DNA of 64,000 nucleotides from assembly GCA_948144175.1 (NCBI GenBank), contig CANXME010002055.1, positions 186,001 through 250,000 of the forward strand. Reading direction: 5' to 3'. The notes beneath the pieces were generated by a model. That model did no database searches and was not told the DNA's origin. It saw only the letters and a list, made by a program, of their open reading frames with translations. Origin of the DNA: Closterium sp. NIES-65 (taxonomy: Eukaryota > Streptophyta > Zygnematophyceae > Desmidiales > Closteriaceae). Made by a program: the position numbers and the translations under genes. Shown in pieces: positions 1 to 9,261 of this stretch. Within the stretch, counting starts at the first letter, position 1. Each line of letters opens with the position of its first letter.

Positions 1-1030
1 GGTAAGGTGGCGGGGCCGCAGGTAAGTTGGCGGGGCCGCAGGTAAGTTGGCCGGGCCGCAGATAAGGTGGCGGGGCCGTAGCGAAGGGCGGCGGGGCCGC
101 AGGTAAGGTGGCGGGGCCGCAGGTAAGGTGGCGGGGCCGCAACAGCAGGCGACGGGGCCGCAGGTAAGGGCGGCGGGGCCGCAGGTAAGGTGGCGGGGCC
201 GCAGGTAAGGTGGCGGGGCCGCAGGTAAGGTGGCGGGGCCGCAACAGCAGGCGACGGGGCCGCAGGTAAGGGCGGCGGGGCCGCAGGTAAGGTGGCGGGG
301 CCGCAGCAGCAGGCGACGGGGCCGCAGGTAAGGGCGGCGGGGCCGCAGGTAAGGGCGGCGGGGCCGGAGGTAAGGTGGCGGGGCCGCAGGTAAGGTGGCA
401 GGGCCGCAGGTAAGGGCGGCGAGGCCGCAGGTAAGGTTTGGGGCCGTAGGTAAGGTGGCGGGGCCGCAGCGAAGGGCGGCGGGGCCACAGGTAAGGTGGG
501 GGGGCCGCATGTAAGGTGGCGGGGCCGCAGGTAAGTTGGCGGGGCCGCAGGTAAGGTGGCGGGGCCGCAGCGAAGGGCGGCGGGGCCGCAGGTAAGGTGG
601 CGGGGCCGCAGGTAAGGTGGCGGGGCCGCAGCGAAGGGCGGCGGGGCCGCAGGTAAGGGCGGCGGGGCCGCAGGTAAGGGCGGCGGGGCCGCAGGTAAGG
701 GCGGCGGGGCCATTGGTAGGGTGGCGCGCCCGTAGGTAGGTGGCAGGGCCGCGGGTGAGGGCGGCGCGAGGGCGGCGACGGGCCGCTGAGGGTGGCGACG
801 GGCCGCGTAGGGCGGCGTCAGGCCGCGAAGGGCGGCGACGGGCCGAGTAAGGGCGGCGCGAGGGAGGCCGCTAGGGGCGACGCGACGGGGCCGAAGGAGG
901 CCTAGGACGGGCGCGACGGTAGAGAGGGCACACGAGGCGCGATTCGGGCCTAAGCGAAGTGCGCTCCGGGCAGGAAAAAAAAATCGACTTGGTGGGCCCT
1001 AGGAACAGTTCCCACGAGGGAACCTGCTCG
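1..1030 (-). repeat. GC-rich tandem-repeat leader of truncated Copia-0
   Basis: About 700 bp consist of a 20-21 bp unit of the form GGTAAGGTGGCGGGGCCGCA with many variants, followed to about 960 by looser GGCGGCGACGGGCCGC units. The same kind of GC-rich array lies between the primer-binding site and gag in Copia-1, -2 and -3, and this one abuts a minus-strand primer-binding site and LTR. I therefore read it as the 5' leader of a minus-strand copia element whose body lies outside the window to the left. No convincing protein is encoded; the long frames here come from base composition. Confidence 0.75.
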
Positions 1031-1036
1031 ATACCA
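1021..1036 (-). other. Primer-binding site of Copia-0
   Basis: On the minus strand the LTR end is followed by TGGTATCGAGCAGGTT, close to the initiator-tRNA-Met complement (TGGTATCAGAGC...) used by many plant copia elements. A short inverted repeat, GTTCCC and GGGAAC, follows directly in the leader. Confidence 0.75.
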
Positions 1037-1235
1037 TGAGAAGAAACGAGAATGAATGACTAAGGAATGAAAGTGATACAAATATGCAACCTTAGCATTG
1101 TGTACCCCATATAGGCTACCCCACTACAGCCTACACAACATTATAATTTGACAGTACTAACCCTAATTGGGTTGTACTCTATATGGGCTACCCCACTACA
1201 GCCTACACAAAAGCATAAGCTATAATGTTCTGACA
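1037..1235 (-). repeat. 5' LTR of Copia-0 (199 bp, internally duplicated)
   Basis: On the minus strand this begins TGTCAG and ends CTCA next to the primer-binding site. It is longer than the 125-131 bp LTRs of its relatives because a segment of about 70 bp containing 'GGCTGTAGTGGGGTAG' occurs twice. The 3' half of the element is off the window, so LTR identity and the target-site duplication cannot be checked. The outer edge abuts a fragment of gene A. Confidence 0.75.
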
Positions 1236-1487
1236 CTGCGAAGCCTGTCCAAAGAAGTACATGAGAAGGAGAAATGGGAGTCGTTAGTAGCAGCAGCAAT
1301 CAAAACGCGCTTTCGGCAAGAGGAGCTTAACGAGGGCGTGGATAGCATGGCCAAGGTAGTAGCAAAGGTGGTTGTCTACTGGTGTCAGTGCCCAGTGTCT
1401 TCATTAGGCCTAGCTAGACACCAGAAGGTTAGTTTGAAGTTTGCGAAAAGTAGGCGGCCGGCTAGACAAAAGCAGGCTGCTGAATAA
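1236..1487 (+). pseudogene. 3' fragment of a second gene A copy, product unknown
   Basis: Reading from the LTR edge, the frame encodes about 83 residues ending in a TAA stop. It aligns with the end of gene A at 16,506-16,803: both contain a block of the form MAKVVA-V-VYWC (here AKVVAKVVVYWCQC, there AKVVARVTVYWCLC) followed by GLARHQ and a basic tail rich in R, K and Q. The upstream part of this copy is missing, cut off by the Copia-0 LTR. Two copies in 16 kb suggest a multicopy, perhaps transposon-borne, gene. I do not recognise the family. Confidence 0.6.
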
Positions 1488-1763
1488 CTGTTTTCTAAAT
1501 GGGGAGTTTCTAGATTGTGTGTGCTCTATGTAGTTTGTACAATATATATTGACTATCCGATAGTTCTTCAAGAAAGTATCTCTAAATAGTAAATGTTGAA
1601 ACTACTCCTAGGGTTCTAGAGACGACCGTGATAGTTTCCTGCATAACAAACGTACAAAACACTCGATATGGGCTTATTCGTAGAGGCAATACGAGTAGGG
1701 CTTATTCGTACAGGTCATGTACGTCGATGGGATATAGATAAGCGCACTACACGAACTATCTAC
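1488..1763. other. Gene-free stretch
   Basis: No convincing gene. It contains a short direct repeat of GGGCTTATTCGTA near 1,670 and 1,698, and is AT-richer than the flanks. Confidence 0.5.
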
Positions 1764-1768
1764 CACCG

Positions 1769-2026
1769 TGTCGAACTTAAAGTAGATTAAGTTGAAAGGT
1801 GAGGGGCCTAGGCTTAGTAGCCTAGGCCCTTAACTAGGTATCGAGCGGGTTTTCACCTAGGGAGAGAGTCGAGTGAGTTGTGAGAGAGAAATTGGAGAAT
1901 GTGGTTTCACTATAGGATTCGAGATACATATAGCAAAGGAACACATGAAGGGGTGCACCACCTACAAATTTAATAACTACACTACAGCTAGAACTTCATG
2001 CAGTTATAATAAATATAATTTTGACA
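1769..2026 (-). repeat. 3' LTR of the 1.3-kb element
   Basis: 258 bp, identical to 2,824-3,081. It contains an inner inverted repeat GGGCCTAGGC / GCCTAGGCCC near 1,807-1,832. Confidence 0.92.
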
Positions 2027-2524
2027 TCCCCCCGTAACTGCATGCAGGAATAGCTAAGTGTCGAGCACAACCTGCAGAGGTACACCAACGAGCAATAAAA
2101 CAAGCAACAGCAGGTACTGCAGGCGGGCTAACTTTGAAAGGTTACCCCCTCCATCTCCTCACCCTCCTCCTTCCCCTCCCCCACACTGCTGCAGAAGCAG
2201 CAGAGAAGGGGGGAAGAGAGGAGAGGTGGAGGGACGGCTGCTTGTTGCCTCACACCCGCCACCCCGGTACCACTCCTCCTGCTCACCCACATCCTCACAC
2301 CCTCCCCCCCCAGCAGCAGCTGCAGAGGTGGGACTGAAAGAAGGAGGAGGGGAAGGGAGAGAGTTGACCCACCGCTCCAACACCCTCCACCCCCATACCC
2401 TCCTCCCCACGGCTGCAGGGAGACAAGAGAAAAGGGGGGGTGGGAAGGAAGAAAGCCGCAGAGCGGCGAAGAGGCGTCGGTGCAGATGGGTCGGGGGCGG
2501 CAGCAGGGAGTGCAGGGGCGGAGA

Positions 2525-2690
2525 GGCCCGTCGCGGGCCAGTGCCACGGGGCGCACGACGGGTAGGATAAAAGGGCCCGATCGTGTGCCTCGGGGCACAC
2601 GACGAGCAGGGCACCATCGTGTGCCACGGGGCGCACGATGGGCAGATAAAGGGCACCGTCGCGTGCCACGGGGCGCGCGACGGGCAGGGT
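2525..2690. repeat. Tandem hairpin repeats in the interior of the 1.3-kb element
   Basis: Four successive units of about 35-45 bp each contain arms such as CGTGTGCC and GGCGCACG around CACGG, and differ by substitutions that often keep the palindrome (CATCGTG/CACGATG versus CGTCGCG/CGCGACG). They lie just inside the 5' LTR. A structured leader or packaging role is possible but is inference. The open frames here are repeats of RRAPRGTR-like peptides and are not taken as genes. Confidence 0.6.
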
Positions 2691-2811
2691 AGGAGTCACA
2701 CGCCCGTGGGCGGGACAAAGTAAAACTAAAATCGTCACGCGCCCTAGGCGCGCGACCGGAAAATCTCAGCAGCGGAAGAGTAACGCGGGCCCACAGGCCA
2801 GGACGAAAACA

Positions 2812-2823
2812 GCTCTGATACCA
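2812..2823 (-). other. Primer-binding site of the 1.3-kb element
   Basis: Minus-strand TGGTATCAGAGC abuts the 5' LTR directly. It matches the 12-nt initiator-tRNA-Met complement exactly. Confidence 0.88.
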
Positions 2824-3081
2824 TGTCGAACTTAAAGTAGATTAAGTTGAAAGGTGAGGGGCCTAGGCTTAGTAGCCTAGGCCCTTAACTAGGTATCGAG
2901 CGGGTTTTCACCTAGGGAGAGAGTCGAGTGAGTTGTGAGAGAGAAATTGGAGAATGTGGTTTCACTATAGGATTCGAGATACATATAGCAAAGGAACACA
3001 TGAAGGGGTGCACCACCTACAAATTTAATAACTACACTACAGCTAGAACTTCATGCAGTTATAATAAATATAATTTTGACA
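2824..3081 (-). repeat. 5' LTR of the 1.3-kb element
   Basis: 258 bp, identical to 1,769-2,026, followed on the right by the target-site duplicate CACCG. Confidence 0.92.
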
Positions 3082-3086
3082 CACCG

Positions 3087-5020
3087 AACACTTCCTAATT
3101 CGGGAGGGAGACCACGTGTCAAACTGGGCCAGCCCGAAAGTTAAGGGTTATCAGGTGGTCATTCTGGATTTGCAGAGCGCCAACATAAGCAAAAACGGAC
3201 ATGAGCGCCCGCATATTTGCATCAGGGTTCGACTGCAGATGTGGCTGCATGACTCAGGATACGCGTCAAAATGTGCATAACTGCAGTAAGGTGCGTGCCT
3301 ACTGAATTGAAATCTGTAATTATTGTACAAGTTCACGCGCAACATTCAGAAGTTGCTGCGCGCCAATGCGATCGAGCATGTATTGCGCGCCGACAGATCT
3401 TCTTGACACTCGACTGTAGATGTCGCCGACTAAAACATCAATGCAGACGTGACATCTGGCCTGCAATTTGATGTGCATACATTTGATCTCGTCTGCGCGC
3501 TACCCTTGCCGCAGACACGCGAATGTGAGAAATAAAAGACATTTGTCAAGAAACACGTGGCATCTTCATTTCTGCTTCACCCCCACCTATGATCGGGCAA
3601 AGTTTTAATCTACGCCGAATTACATCATGGATGCAAAGTCGCAATCTGCGCCAGATTTGGGAAGTTGGCGTGCTAATGTATCATCCCTGCTTGTTTTCTC
3701 CAAAGATTGTTTGTTGCAGACATAGTCACACTACGGTGTAGTGCCACCATCCCATGCATTCTCATGTCTATCTGATCAACATTGGTCAGACCTATCGACG
3801 CACCCGTGAAACAGAGTGTCAACACGTGGCAAATGTAGAATCGCCATGCCAAACTCGAAAACCACATGCGTCTACCCGAAACGTCCCTGTCAATGCCAAT
3901 TTGGCAAACGGGGGGAAATAGTGACCAGTACAGCTCTGCAACGTCGCTGACGTTGCCTATCTGGGCTGGACCATAGTGGCCGTTATACATTACGCATGCC
4001 ACTCGCACAACTGTCAGGTTGTTGCGACATTGACATTGCAAGATTCATTACCACGCATGCATAGGGTAGAGCGCCGCACTCTGCCACTGTGCCACTGCCA
4101 TTGACAATTGACGATAAATCCGACGTGGATAATTTGATCTACGCTGCGTGCCAACACGATCTCAGACACTCCAATGTGAGTTAATCGCACAACTGTCAAC
4201 CAACACGTGTCATCTGCAGCTTTGATTTTCCTCCACCAATGAGTAGGCAAAGTCGCTCTCTCCCACCAATTGCATCACGCATGCGATTCTCTCAATTGTC
4301 AAATCACAGAAGCTTAGACGTTGCTATGAGGATAACGAAACAGGATTATAATACACCGCAGAACGACACGTGGCTAATTTCCCGTCGAGCAGCCGCAACC
4401 CGAAATCGTTAACCTGTCAGTGCAAGATGTTGAGATTGACAGGTGTCAATCCGCTAGAAAATAATCGCGCCTCGGAAGCCCGATGTTGGAGACCTCTGGC
4501 ACAACACTACCTTCTGCCAATTCCCTTAAGTGCAAATCCTTTGCCGCGCAGAGGTCTTCGACCCTGCATACCCACCCGACTCAGGCTTTTTTTTCTGCCA
4601 GTCTTTCTCGGACATATGCATTGTTCCCCAGCATCACACTTGCTAAGGTAGCTAGTTTCTCAAAACCACCACGCTAGATTGCACCCGCGTATTCTAGACG
4701 CTCCCGATTTTGTCGTACGGATAAAGTAGTCAGTGCATAGACGACCTGAGATGCTCTTCAAAGTAGCGAGTTCCATGGAGACGCCGTTAGTCATCAAATG
4801 ATGCGGAATTGCCCCACGTATATCACAAGCGTCATACGAGGCTTTCAATTCACGCCATGAAGAGTGGAACGAGAACATGTTGAATTTCGCGGCCCTGTAA
4901 GTTTAATCTGGCAAATATATGAAACCATCTTTGATCCGCTAATGTCAACTGCATCTTAGAGAATTTTAAGACGGCTGCTTCTCAATCCTGAAATGTCTCT
5001 GTTGTTGCGATTGTAAACAA
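3087..5020. other. Gene-free region with repeated CACGTG boxes
   Basis: No frame longer than about 120 codons and no recognisable protein. Five CACGTGKC motifs lie at 3,113, 3,554, 3,823, 4,204 and 4,367. The surroundings of the 3,554 and 4,204 boxes resemble each other (CACGTG, then a T/C-rich stretch, a CCACCWATGA-like run and GGCAAAGT), which suggests an old duplication. Whether the boxes are regulatory cannot be told from sequence. Confidence 0.4.
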
Positions 5021-5025
5021 CCCCG

Positions 5026-5373
5026 TCTCAGAATCCCAGCCACTAGACCACTGGGATAAAAGGGCTTATTTAAGTAGCGGGTAAGTGCGCCCATAACCCC
5101 CCAGGCAACCGTACCTGTAACCCCTCCCTAGGATCAATCGGGGATCACCAGTGGACCTCTGACACCACCCCTCACTGGGATGCCCGAAGTGCACACACCG
5201 GGATTCGAACCCGAGACCTTCGCTCTGGATACCATCTTAGAATCCCAGCCACTAGACCACTGGGATAAAAGGGCTTGTTTAGGTAGCGGGTCAGTGCGCC
5301 CATAACCCCCCTGGCAACCGTGCCTGTAACCCTTCCCTAGGATCAATCGGGGATTACCAGTGGACCTCTGACA
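5026..5373 (-). mobile_element. TRIM element, diverged copy
   Basis: Two 139-bp repeats (5,026-5,164 and 5,235-5,373) flank a 70-bp interior, with the target-site duplication CCCCG on both sides (5,021-5,025 and 5,374-5,378). On the minus strand the interior begins TGGTATCCAGAGC, a one-base-extended initiator-Met primer site, followed by a tRNA T-arm (TCGGG, loop TTCGAAT, CCCGG). The LTR carries the A-box-like TGGTCTAGTGG flanked by CCCAG and CTGGG. The younger copies at 8,748 and 37,823 have CCCAA and TTGGG, so the pairing is kept by a paired change. The LTR tips are decayed (TCTCAG and TCTTAG for TGTCAG). Confidence 0.88.
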
Positions 5374-5378
5374 CCCCG

Positions 5379-6098
5379 CGCAGACAATTGATACAGTCTA
5401 CGCTCGGGCGAAAGGATCGAATGAAGATACGCGTCCTGCCAGCAACATGTGTGAGAGCGAGGATGGCGTTACAACCGAGGCAGCCCATTAGTAAGGAAAG
5501 CAGGGACAGAGGCCTTCTTGGCAAAGAGGCCATCGTTATCCCGCTCTAGTCGAGGTACGGATGGGGTGGTTGGGAGCCTGATGCTCTCAATTAAGTCTGA
5601 TTGTATAATTTTCCGTGATGTACAATCACTGACGAAATTTCCTCGACAATCGTTGCAGGGTGGACTTCGAACCTCACGCGCTCATCAGCCTTATGCTTGT
5701 CCTGCATCCCGATGATCTGATAAGGATCCGCCATCCAATCTATCGCAGGCGTGTTATACATTACGATCCTAAGTCAGCAGTGGCAACCCACACGCATTCG
5801 GCTTTTGCCAGTGAAGTACTAGGGTGAGTTTAAATCAAGAGTAGGTGTTCGCTTCAACTGTAGACCAACCATTCAAGCAAAAAATGTTTATGTGTTTAAA
5901 TGGCTGAAGGAGCAATTTGTGGTGGAATACACCCACAACAACAGCCACCTCGACGATGACGAGACGGAGGTGTTACGTACGTTGCGCGAGAGGCGAGGTT
6001 GACCATTGATCGCAGCGTGGTGAGTAACATTCTGCAGATGCATGCTGCCATACATGGTTGAAATTAGTTTCTGACGTTAAATGTTTCAATAATGGCAG
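5379..6098. other. Region upstream of gene A, possible first exon
   Basis: No intact gene. Around 5,895-5,995 one frame reads as plausible protein (KWLKEQFVVEYTHNNS, then DDDETEVLRTLRERRG) before a stop. A GTGAGT donor at about 6,029 and an acceptor ending at 6,098 would join it to the gene A frame, but the reading frame does not carry through without a shift. It could be a decayed first exon of gene A. Confidence 0.35.
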
Positions 6099-8747
6099 AC
6101 AACCACCAATCTGAGGAGCAAGCAAGTGGGGTCAGGCTTTCTCGTGTCTTATATCTTGGGAAAGATACTCGACAAATGGCCGCATGTGATGCAAGTACGG
6201 AGCGGTGGCACCTTTCCTGGACTTGGCAAAGGGACATACTCGAAGGAGGAAATACACGCGTGGCTCCTCGAACTCTGCGAGGAGCATTTCGATCCCCGAG
6301 CGGAAAATGGAGAGGACGTGGTTGAGTTGGACGATGACGATGACACCGATGACGTACAAGAGATTGCGACGGGTGAAGAGCAGGTCGAGGAACGAGTAGG
6401 GGAAGGACCAGGGGATAGGGCGGGACAGGGCGAGGATTTGCAAGGTGAGGTTGATTTACATGTGCTGGCAACGAAGCCGAGGACGAGGATGAGGCAGCAA
6501 GGATGGTCTAAAGAGTCGGCGTCGGAAGAGATGCTCTGTTCGGAATCTAACATATCAATGACAGACAAACTTCGCGAAGCAGAACGACTGAGGGTGTAGA
6601 GGCGAACTGCCACTGGGAGGGGAGGGGAGGAAGTGCGGATAGGGGAGGAGGCCTGGCGACAAAAGGCAGACAGCCAAGGTGGCGCTCTGGGGCTGGGAGG
6701 AGGCCGCAAAACGGTTGGAGAAGCGGATGCGCCCAAACAGGAACAGCATGGTCTGGACGAGCGTGCAGGGGTAGAGACAGCACAGGCGGCGAGTGCAGCT
6801 GTGGAACGACAGGGTGGGAGGGTCGGTATCGATCGTCGGGCGCATCACCGGACCTTGCGCATCGACAGGTTACCGGAGAAGCAGAGGGAAGAGGGTTTGC
6901 TTGCGCAGCAGAAGGCAGAGAACAAGGTTAAAATGCCGGATAGGGTGCGCGCTGATGGCGAAGAATCCCCTGCAAAAAATCCGACGCACCATGTAGACGA
7001 AGAGAGAACGAGCGGAGAGCCGGGAAATGTACGGATGGCCGATGTGGTGCGAGAGAGTGGTGTCAACTACGGAATCGATTGTGAGGCGCTTCACCAGTCT
7101 TTGAAGCCGATTATAAAACAGTATGTGGAGGAGGCGATAACACGCGCGTTACAGAAGCATCGTGAAGATACAGAGGCGAAACAGCGCCAGTTTGAAAAGT
7201 CGCTGAAGGAAGAGATACTGGCCGCTGTGCACGTGAAGCCCCGGGTGGAAATTGCAAGGGCAGGCATGCCGCAGTCGCCTGCAGGCGCACCCGCTGTAGT
7301 TTCGTTGGCGCCTTCAAATGCAGATGCCGCTCCTTCCACGCCCTTGCAGCATACTGCCACCCATGGCGCGCCCCTGGGGGTTTCGGTGGAGGTGGAAGTG
7401 GTAGATGAGCGTCTTCGTAAAGGGAGTGAGAAAGTAGATAACCATCAGCAAGTAACAGAGGTCGGCCAAGACAAGGAGGACGAGAGGGAGAAGATGGCAC
7501 AGGGGGATCCCATGGAGTTGACAGGTTTGGGGAGGAGCAAGGGTGGTGCAGAAGACTATGGAGTGGACGTGCAATGCGAGGTAGGGGAAGTGAAAAACGA
7601 CGTGGTTGTAGAGATTCAAGGCGAGACTTCAAACAGCAAGGTGGCAGCGAGGGTGGATGAGCATGTGGCGGACATAAAGCGTGCAGAATTGGACGCTCAT
7701 TTGGATAAAATGGAAGCGGAAGAGAAGCGTTTGGCAATCGAAGAAGAGAAGGAGATGGTGCGGGTTGAGGAGCATAGGAGGGTTCTGGAGTCGGAGAGGG
7801 CGCGAATAGCTGCTGAACGACTCAGACTGAAGATGGGACAGAAACTGGAACAGGGTGGAGACAAATCGGATGTGGGAACTTCGGGTTGTGTCCAGCTTCG
7901 TCAAAAGTCGGAACACTGAGATGGGGATCGTTGCAGAAAAAGGCAGAGAGATGTTCTTTCGGAACATAGCGGGTCGCAAACGGGCGCAGATGAAGGGATT
8001 GCTAGTGATGGGGATGGGACCGAAGGAGAGGGCAAGAGAGGGAAGGTTTGTGAGGTAGCAGACGGTCTGGGTAAAGTGTACGGGGAAGATAAGCCGTACA
8101 GAGCAGGCGGGTTTTTCAAGAGGAAGAAGGCAACAGCGGAAACCAAGTACTGTTCCGAGCAGACAGTTGGAGGGTGCAAAAGAAATCTGGGAAAATTTGA
8201 CAGCGAGCGGAATAGGAACTACAGCATCGCCATCTGCTGGATGGCATACACTCCAGATGCGGACCCCATCGCCTACGGCATGGATAAGGAGGATGTCCAA
8301 GCGTGGTCGGCCCATCTGAACCTCGCCAAGCAGTTGCCGACTAGGGTCTGGAGCGTTCTGAACGAGCTGCACATTTCCCGCATTGAGAAGTGAGTGACGT
8401 ATGTTGCAATGCATGGTTGGAGGTTACGGCGTGCTCACAAAACGTTGCTTGTTGATACTGCCCTCCCAACAGTTTCGATGCCGTCTTGAAGAAAACAAAC
8501 GAGCGTCTGGCAAAGGGTGTGGATCTGCAGACTGGTCTCTACGAAGGAATAGGCTTGGCAATGCTGCTTGGCTGCACGGGTGTGGAACCGGCCCCAGACA
8601 GAGTCCCTCCTGCAGTGTACGCTGCTGGCGTAGCATCCGCGCTGTACACCTTATGGGGAGCCTCGATTGGTACTCCAGAAGAAGACTCCAAAACCGGCAC
8701 TATGATCGTCGCGAGCTGCATCGTCAACGACGAGGAGCTGTCGAAGC
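6099..8747 (+). pseudogene. Gene A, 5' part: unknown protein, interrupted
   Basis: One frame runs from an acceptor-like CAG at 6,096-6,098 to 8,389, broken only by TAG at 6,597-6,599 and TGA at 7,917-7,919. An 83-nt GT-AG intron (8,390-8,472) joins it in phase to a second exon that ends at the TRIM insertion at 8,747. Visible features: a short folded-looking start (ILGKILDKWPHVM... KEEIHAWLLELCEEHF), an acidic run (about 6,330-6,350), a long charged coiled-coil-like middle (about 7,100-7,250 and 7,680-7,850), and a conserved-looking end with NYSIAICWMAYTP and GLYEGIGLAMLLGCTG. The gene resumes at 16,506 in the same frame if the TRIM and one GAAGC duplicate are removed. I do not recognise the family. 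The two stops suggest decay, but they could also mark unseen introns. Confidence 0.6.
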
Positions 8748-9115
8748 TGTCAGAATCCCAACCACTAGACCATTGGGATAAAAGGGCTTGTTTCAGTAGC
8801 GGGTCAGTGCGCCCATAACCCCCCAGGCGAACGCGCCTGTAACCCTCTCCTGGATCAATCGGGCATCCACAGTGCAGATCTACTGACACCCCCCCACACT
8901 GGGAGGCCCAGGACTAAGCACAGCGGCACCGGCCTACATGTGCATACACCGGGAATCGAACCCGAGACCGCTCTGATACCATGTCAGAATCCCAACCACT
9001 AGACCATTGGGATAAAAGGGCTTGTTTCAGTAGCGGGTCAGTGCGCCCATAACCCCCGAGGCGAACGCGCCTGTAACCCTCTCCAGGATCAATCGGGCAT
9101 CCACAGTGCAGATCT

Positions 9116-9244
9116 TGTCAGATTTATATGACATAGTTGCTGTAGGCTATAGTGGGGTAGCACATATGGGGTACAGGTTTTCTAGGGTTGTATTTGTACC
9201 CAATCTTTCCTTAGTCATTTCATTCCTGTTTTCTTTACTTCACA
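9116..9244 (+). repeat. 5' LTR of Copia-1
   Basis: 129 bp, TGTCAG...TTCACA, identical to 16,365-16,493. The 3' half shares the block TTAGTCATTTCATTC with the Copia-2 LTR. Confidence 0.96.
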
Positions 9245-9261
9245 TGGTATAGAGCGGGTCC
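9245..9261 (+). other. Primer-binding site of Copia-1 and adjacent hairpin
   Basis: TGGTATAGAGCGGGTCC follows the LTR without a gap and resembles the initiator-Met complement with a missing C. The stem GGTCC/GGACC forms directly after it (about 9,257-9,274). In Copia-0, -2 and -3 the corresponding stem is GTTCCC/GGGAAC. Confidence 0.8.

Larger units (their letters stand above)
1769..3081 (-). mobile_element. Non-autonomous LTR retrotransposon, 1,313 bp
   Basis: Two 258-bp direct repeats (1,769-2,026 and 2,824-3,081), identical by eye, begin TGTC and end GACA. They flank a 797-bp interior with no gag or pol. On the minus strand the 5' LTR is followed by TGGTATCAGAGC (2,812-2,823), the initiator-Met primer-binding site, and the 3' LTR is preceded by the purine tract ACGGGGGGA. 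The whole is framed by the 5-bp duplication CACCG (1,764-1,768 and 3,082-3,086). Identical LTRs imply recent insertion. It must rely on another element's proteins; the copia elements with the same primer site are candidates. Confidence 0.92.

Noticed and set aside
1..1000. Possible CRISPR-like or minisatellite locus
   Set aside because: Units are contiguous with no unique spacers, and the position next to a primer-binding site identifies it as a retroelement leader.
2058..2738. Overlapping frames of 147-196 codons on both strands
   Set aside because: They are open because of C/T-rich and hairpin repeats inside the 1.3-kb non-autonomous element; the peptides are RRAPRGTR-like repeats with no domain.
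7917..7919. Possible selenocysteine TGA in gene A
   Set aside because: A second stop (TAG at 6,597) interrupts the same frame, no SECIS-like structure was seen, and the locus is broken by transposons; decay is simpler.
8941..8990. Candidate tRNA gene (perfect T-arm and B box), also at 5,200-5,240, 37,980 and 38,214
   Set aside because: No acceptor stem pairing and the segment straddles an LTR border in every copy; kept as a promoter-like part of the TRIM instead.
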